Shown: positions 14,545 to 17,761 of the stretch, one piece after another
Numbering within the stretch: the stretch's first letter is position 1
Layout: each line of letters begins with the position of its first letter
Assembly: GCA_937871635.1 (NCBI GenBank)
Contig: CALMNS010000202.1
Location: forward strand, 1-17,761
From: an uncultured Solirubrobacter sp.
GTDB lineage: Bacteria > Actinomycetota > Thermoleophilia > Solirubrobacterales > Solirubrobacteraceae
Direction of reading: 5' to 3'
DNA: 17,761 nucleotides
Made by a program: the position numbers and the translations under genes
The notes under the pieces: model-generated
Seen by the model: only the letters and a program-made list of their open reading frames with translations
What the model was told of the DNA's origin: nothing
Databases searched by the model: none

Positions 14545-15701
14545 CGGTCGACCTCGCCGCTGTACGCGAGCTCGCGCAGGTGCCCGCCGGAGCCCCGGTG
14601 CTCAGCGTGCACCTGCGCACCGACCCGCGCGACCCCGCGAACACCAACCACGTGCCCGAGTGGCTCGTGGCCCTGCGTAACGGGCTGCGCGACGTCTCCC
14701 GGCGGGTCGAGGACGACGGCTCCCGAGACGACCGCCTGGCGATCCGTGACCTGCGCGACCGCGTCGAGGACGAGATCCTCGCCCTCGCGCCCTGGGAGCG
14801 GGGGCGAGGCCTCGCCTGGTTCGTCAGCCCGGACGGCGAGGTCGACCGGCGGCTGAGCCTCCAGCTCGCGCCCCGGCGGCACGTCGTGGAGTGGGACACG
14901 CGCCCCTTCGTGTCCCCCTTGGTCGACGTCGCCGACCGCGGCCGGGCGACGGGGCTCGTGCTGGTCAGCGGCGACGCGATCCGGCTCTTGCACTGGGAGG
15001 CCGGCCAGGTCCACGAGCCGGATCGCTCGCTCTACGAGCTCGAGCTGGCGGACTGGCGCGAGTTCTCCGGGCACGGCACCGGAAGCCCCGTCGGCACCCA
15101 CAGCTCCGGAGCCAACCGGACGGCCTACGAGCAGCGCGTCGACGCGTGGCGCGACCACTTCCTGCGCGACGCCGCCGCGGCCGTCGGACGGCGGCTGCGT
15201 GAGCTCGAGTGGGACCGGGTGGTCCTGGTCTCCGAGGACCAGGTGGCGCGGCGGTTCGCCGCCGAGCTGCCGGACGACGTCAGCGGCCGGATCGTCGCCG
15301 AGGCGGTCGCCAACCTGCTCTGGGAGGAGCCGGCCGCCGTCGGCGACCGGCTCGAGGAGACGCTCGAGTCCGTCTGGCGGGAGGAGGCCGTCGCGACCGC
15401 CTCCCGGGCGGCCGACGCCGCCCTGCGAGGGGGCCGTGGAGCCGTCGGCTGGGACGAGGTCCTCGGCGCGCTCCTCGAGCGCCGCGTCTCCCACCTCGTC
15501 GTCGATCCTGCCGCCGTGCCCGGCCGCGGTCAGATCGGACCGGCGATTCACGAGGCGCTGGGCCGCCCGGCTCCAGGCCTTGTCGCTGAGCGCGCCGTCG
15601 AGCTCGCCGTGGCGAGCGACGCGCGCGTCACCTCGCTGCCCGGGAGAGCGTTGCCCACACTGCTGACCGAGGGCGGCGCCATCGCCGAGCTCCGATGGTG
15701 A
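14541..15701 (+). CDS. baeRF-type protein (bacterial archaeo-eukaryotic release-factor-like)
   Basis: A 386-residue soluble protein with the layout of bacterial eRF1-like (VLRF1/baeRF) proteins. An N-terminal strand APVLSVHLRTDP (18-29) and a helical region are followed by a central domain (TGLVLVSGDAIRLL, 137-150), a loop in the place of the eRF1 catalytic loop (177-197, GHGTGSPVGTHSSGANR), a long helix (AYEQRVDAWRDHF), and an L7Ae/eRF1 domain 3-like C-terminus (DRVVLVSEDQVARRF; VSHLVVDPA). GGQ is absent, so classic peptide release is unlikely; a role on stalled or resting ribosomes is an inference from the family. ATG 14541 overlaps the GlsB-like stop (ATGA); the longer frame to 14172 is alternative-frame noise. 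Confidence 0.8.
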   Translation: MTVDLAAVRELAQVPAGAPVLSVHLRTDPRDPANTNHVPEWLVALRNGLRDVSRRVEDDGSRDDRLAIRDLRDRVEDEILALAPWERGRGLAWFVSPDGEVDRRLSLQLAPRRHVVEWDTRPFVSPLVDVADRGRATGLVLVSGDAIRLLHWEAGQVHEPDRSLYELELADWREFSGHGTGSPVGTHSSGANRTAYEQRVDAWRDHFLRDAAAAVGRRLRELEWDRVVLVSEDQVARRFAAELPDDVSGRIVAEAVANLLWEEPAAVGDRLEETLESVWREEAVATASRAADAALRGGRGAVGWDEVLGALLERRVSHLVVDPAAVPGRGQIGPAIHEALGRPAPGLVAERAVELAVASDARVTSLPGRALPTLLTEGGAIAELRW

Positions 15702-16660
15702 GTGACGGCCCGCGCCTGGTCCTCGCCTACGACGGCTCGCCCGAGTCCGAGACGGCCGTTCGAGCGGCCGGCGCGCTGACCACGCGAGCCACGGCGCACG
15801 TCGTGACGATCCACGAGCCCCCGCAGCGCCCCGCCGTGATCGCACAGACCGCCGGGCCGGGTGAGGCGGGCGCCCAGTTCGCTCACGACCTCGAAGGGCT
15901 GCGCCACCTCATCGCCGAAGAAGCCGAGACGTTGGCTCGCCGCGGCGCCGAGCTGGCCGAGACGACCGGCCTCACGGCCGAAGCGGTTCCGCTGGCCGGA
16001 GGACCACCGTGGCGGACGATCGCCGCCGCCGGCACCACGTGGGAGGCGGACCTCATCGCCTGTGGGACGCGCGGGCGCTCGGGAGTCGCGCGGACCCTGC
16101 TCGGGTCGACCTCCTCGAGCCTCGTCCGGCACGCGGCGACCTCGGTGCTCGTGACCCCGGAGCTCGAGGACCTGCCGACGGGTCCGGTCCTCATCGCCTA
16201 CGACGGCTCGGATCCCGCGCGAGATGCCGTGCGAAGCGCCGGCGCATGGTTGCCCGGTCGGGACGCGGTCGTGCTGTACGTCTGGGCGCCGAATCAGTCG
16301 CTGAGCGCGTTGCCCCTCGGCTACGGCGAGGGGGCGGTGGGCGCCGCCCACCCGGCGGAGGTCGGGGACGAGGATCGCCACCGCGCAGAGCGGGTCATGG
16401 AGGAGGGGGTATCGCTCGCTACCGGCGCGGGACTCGCGGCGACCGGCGACCTCCGAGAGGCTGGAGGCGCCGTCTGGCGGACGGTCCAGGAGGCGGGCCA
16501 GGAGTGCGCCGCAGCGGTCGTCGTGGTCGGATCGACCGGTCACGGTGCGGTCGCGTCGGCCATGCTCGGCTCGGTCTCTTCCGGACTGGCACACCACGCG
16601 GAGCGTCCCGTGCTCGTGGTCAAGCCGCCGGAAACGCAGCCCACCGCCCGATCCAGCTAG
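15695..16660 (+). CDS. Universal stress protein, tandem Usp domains with intact ATP motifs
   Basis: A 321-residue protein of two UspA domains. The first starts LVLAYDGSPESETAVRAA (8-25), the second VLIAYDGSDPARDAVRSA (165-182). Both nucleotide loops fit G-2x-G-9x-G(S/T): GTRGRSGVARTLLGS (124-138) and GSTGHGAVASAMLGS (279-293), so ATP-binding stress protein is well supported. ATG 15695 overlaps the baeRF stop by 7 bases; GTG 15698 gives a 4-base GTGA overlap and is equally likely. The TAG stop falls in the nuoA remnant: it aligns with the TAC tyrosine codon of nuoA. The same CTAG also supplies the stop of convergent mrpG. Confidence 0.93.
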   Translation: MVSDGPRLVLAYDGSPESETAVRAAGALTTRATAHVVTIHEPPQRPAVIAQTAGPGEAGAQFAHDLEGLRHLIAEEAETLARRGAELAETTGLTAEAVPLAGGPPWRTIAAAGTTWEADLIACGTRGRSGVARTLLGSTSSSLVRHAATSVLVTPELEDLPTGPVLIAYDGSDPARDAVRSAGAWLPGRDAVVLYVWAPNQSLSALPLGYGEGAVGAAHPAEVGDEDRHRAERVMEEGVSLATGAGLAATGDLREAGGAVWRTVQEAGQECAAAVVVVGSTGHGAVASAMLGSVSSGLAHHAERPVLVVKPPETQPTARSS

Positions 16661-16694
16661 GAGTGGCGCCGCGGCTCGCTGGACTGGAAGCGAG
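16657..16694 (+). pseudogene. Remnant of nuoA 3' end, right copy of the direct repeat
   Basis: Reading in the frame of nuoA, this segment encodes (stop)EWRRGSLDWK then CGA instead of the TGA stop. It matches 12023-12060 at 34 of 38 bases; the ten codons GAG-AAG (16661-16690) match at 28 of 30, both differences synonymous. That pattern suggests descent from a working nuoA, not chance. No other part of nuoA is visible on either side. It is overlapped by the stress-protein stop on the plus strand and by the mrpG C-terminal codons on the minus strand. Confidence 0.8.
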
Positions 16695-17022
16695 GGTCGG
16701 ACTCGTCGCGCGCGCCCGGGGTGCGCATGGGCTCCCCGCGTCCGCGCGCCGCCTTGACGATGACGTGGGCCGCCACGGGCGTGGTCACGGCCAGGAGCGC
16801 GACGATCAGCACGGTGCGCGCGACGATGGCGCCCCCGCCACCGAGCGCGGCGGCGATCAGCAGCGCGGAGACGCCGAGGAACGCGGCCTTGGAGGCGGCG
16901 TGCACCTGCGTGTAGACGTCGGGAAGCCGGAGCACCCCGTAGACGCCGATCGTGATGAGGAGCAGGCCGGCGACGATCAGCGCGTCGGCCGCCCAGGCGA
17001 AGCCGTCCGTCGCGGCGATCAC
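16657..17022 (-). CDS. mrpG: Na+/H+ antiporter subunit G
   Basis: A 121-residue membrane subunit of the multisubunit Mrp/Mnh cation/proton antiporter, with helices at about 12-30, 47-61 and 69-90. Family marks are GVYGVLRLPDVYTQVHAASK (26-45) and TPVAAHVIVKAA (81-92). GTG 17022 overlaps the mrpF stop by 4 bases (GTGA). The conserved core ends near residue 95. The last eleven residues (111-121, RFQSSEPRRHS) come from the antisense strand of the nuoA remnant, so the tail was probably acquired by readthrough into it. Its TAG stop uses the palindrome CTAG that also ends the convergent stress protein; no room remains for a terminator. Confidence 0.92.
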   Translation of the reverse strand: MIAATDGFAWAADALIVAGLLLITIGVYGVLRLPDVYTQVHAASKAAFLGVSALLIAAALGGGGAIVARTVLIVALLAVTTPVAAHVIVKAARGRGEPMRTPGARDESDPRFQSSEPRRHS

Positions 17023-17288
17023 CGGTACGGCCCCCGGTCCTCGGCGTAGCGTGCCGCCGCGAGCGTGGCGACGAACGACAGCAGGGCGAGGGCAAGGGCC
17101 GCGTCGAGCGAGTACGAGCGCTCGGTCTGCCCGGCGTAGAGGGCGAGGATCCCGATCAGGACCAGCACCAGGAGGTCGAGCGCGAGGATCCGGCCGGCGG
17201 CCGATCCGCGCCGCGCGACGAGGATCACCGTCACGCCGAGCAATAGCGTCAGCCAGGCGATGCCGCCGTAGAACACGACGTCGTGCAT
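17019..17288 (-). CDS. mrpF: Na+/H+ antiporter subunit F
   Basis: An 89-residue subunit of the Mrp antiporter with three helices (about 7-25, 36-54, 62-79). Hydrophobicity pattern, length and the SLDAALALALLSFVATLAAA segment (60-79) match MrpF/MnhF/PhaF. ATG 17288 shares a base with the mrpE stop (TGATG) and its own stop overlaps mrpG, the classic E-F-G order with coupled translation. MrpF is needed for complex assembly and Na+ or K+ export in studied systems. Confidence 0.92.
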   Translation of the reverse strand: MHDVVFYGGIAWLTLLLGVTVILVARRGSAAGRILALDLLVLVLIGILALYAGQTERSYSLDAALALALLSFVATLAAARYAEDRGPYR

Positions 17289-17761
17289 CAGGGCACCACC
17301 CGGCGCTGGTAGCGGTCGTAGAACGACGCCAGCCGCTCGCGCACGGCGTCTGCGTCGCTCGCGTCGATGACGTGGAAGAGCATGAGCCCGCGCTGGCGGT
17401 CGACGTCGACGAGCACGGCCCCGGGCGAGAGCCCGACGACCAGGGCGGTCACCGCGACGCCCCGAGGGCTGCGCTCGCCGATCGGCACGAGGACGATCCC
17501 GGGCTGCTCGAGCGGGCGCAGGTGCAGCACCCGCAGGGCGACGTCCCACGTCCCCTGCGCGACGTCGACGAGGACGGCCGCGGCGAACGCGGGGAACGCC
17601 GCCGTGCGCGAGACGGGGCTTCCGGGCGCGCCGGGCGGCGACTCGTCGGCGAGCCGGTCGCGCAGCAGGACCAGGCTGCGGAGGTCGGCGACGGCCTGGT
17701 GCTCGGTGAGCTCGAGGACCAGCGGGCGCAGGTCGCCCGCGGTCAGCAGCAGGTCCTGCAG
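17288..17761 (-). CDS. mrpE: Na+/H+ antiporter subunit E, 5' end off window, with unusual N-terminal part
   Basis: The in-window C-terminal 157 codons include the MrpE core: VLVDVAQGTWDVALRVL, LEQPGIVLVPIG, VVGLSPGAVLVDVD and LMLFHVID, ending FYDRYQRRVVP. In known MrpE the part before this is two membrane helices. Here the segment (codons at about 17590-17761) is hydrophilic and holds RPLVLELTEHQAVADLRSL, which looks like the ELTEH stretch of EAL-domain phosphodiesterases. There is no in-frame ATG or TTG and only one GTG (17530), inside the core, so the gene must begin beyond the right edge. It may be a fusion or a divergent family member; which cannot be settled here. Confidence 0.75.
   Translation of the reverse strand: MQDLLLTAGDLRPLVLELTEHQAVADLRSLVLLRDRLADESPPGAPGSPVSRTAAFPAFAAAVLVDVAQGTWDVALRVLHLRPLEQPGIVLVPIGERSPRGVAVTALVVGLSPGAVLVDVDRQRGLMLFHVIDASDADAVRERLASFYDRYQRRVVP

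Noticed and set aside
16009..17049. 346-codon plus-strand frame over the Usp and mrp genes
   Set aside because: Arg/Gly-rich, no motif, crosses two well-supported gene sets on both strands.
1..17761. tRNA, rRNA, CRISPR array, insertion sequence or integrase
   Set aside because: None was seen by eye on either strand: no cloverleaf-like segment, no regularly spaced repeats, and no transposase or recombinase motifs in any plausible frame.

Overview
This window comes from a very GC-rich genome (by eye around 70% G+C or more, with G/C favoured at third codon positions). The gene set (BTAD-type regulators, NarL-type two-component pairs, many tandem-domain universal stress proteins, a release-factor-like protein, many GTG starts) fits a high-GC actinobacterium, perhaps class Thermoleophilia. 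That placement is inferred from gene content; no rRNA or marker gene is present. High GC also leaves long open antisense frames, so real genes were chosen by protein family, not by ORF length.

Layout: (1) 1-2966, minus: a large regulator with an N-terminal P-loop ATPase and a C-terminal winged helix plus BTAD domain; its 3' end lies beyond base 1. (2) 3099-4049, minus, SDR oxidoreductase, divergent from 4214-5113, plus, two-domain VOC dioxygenase-like protein. (3) 5175-11390, minus, a signalling block in transcription order: histidine kinase, NarL response regulator, tandem universal stress protein, second histidine kinase, second response regulator, ArsB/NhaD/SLC13-type transporter, two-CBS protein. 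Several junctions overlap by 1-4 bases. (4) 11391-11708: a 318-base divergent control region. (5) 11709-14147, plus: orphan nuoA, AI-2E/PerM-family permease, glycerophosphodiesterase-like exoprotein, LapA-like membrane protein, every junction a 4-base overlap. (6) 14269-16660, plus: GlsB/YeaQ membrane protein, baeRF-type release-factor-like protein, tandem universal stress protein, again overlapping. (7) 16657-17761, minus: mrpG, mrpF and the 3' part of mrpE of a multisubunit Na+/H+ antiporter; the operon enters from the right edge.

Blocks 3, 5 and 6 look like one stress or dormancy island: two sensor pairs, two nucleotide-binding-type stress proteins, a CBS sensor tied to a transporter, membrane-stress proteins and a ribosome-associated factor. 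The mix recalls the mycobacterial DosR regulon, although no DosR-type operator is visible. A shared 12-base sequence lies upstream of both the first kinase/regulator pair and the minus-strand stress protein.

The most unusual structure is a second copy of the last codons of nuoA at 16657-16694, directly repeated with the true nuoA end at 12023-12060. The two copies bracket the 4.6-kb plus-strand block. Inside the aligned coding part, every difference is a third-position C-to-G change. In the remnant, one of these changes makes the stop codon of the stress protein, and the remnant's antisense strand encodes the tail of MrpG.
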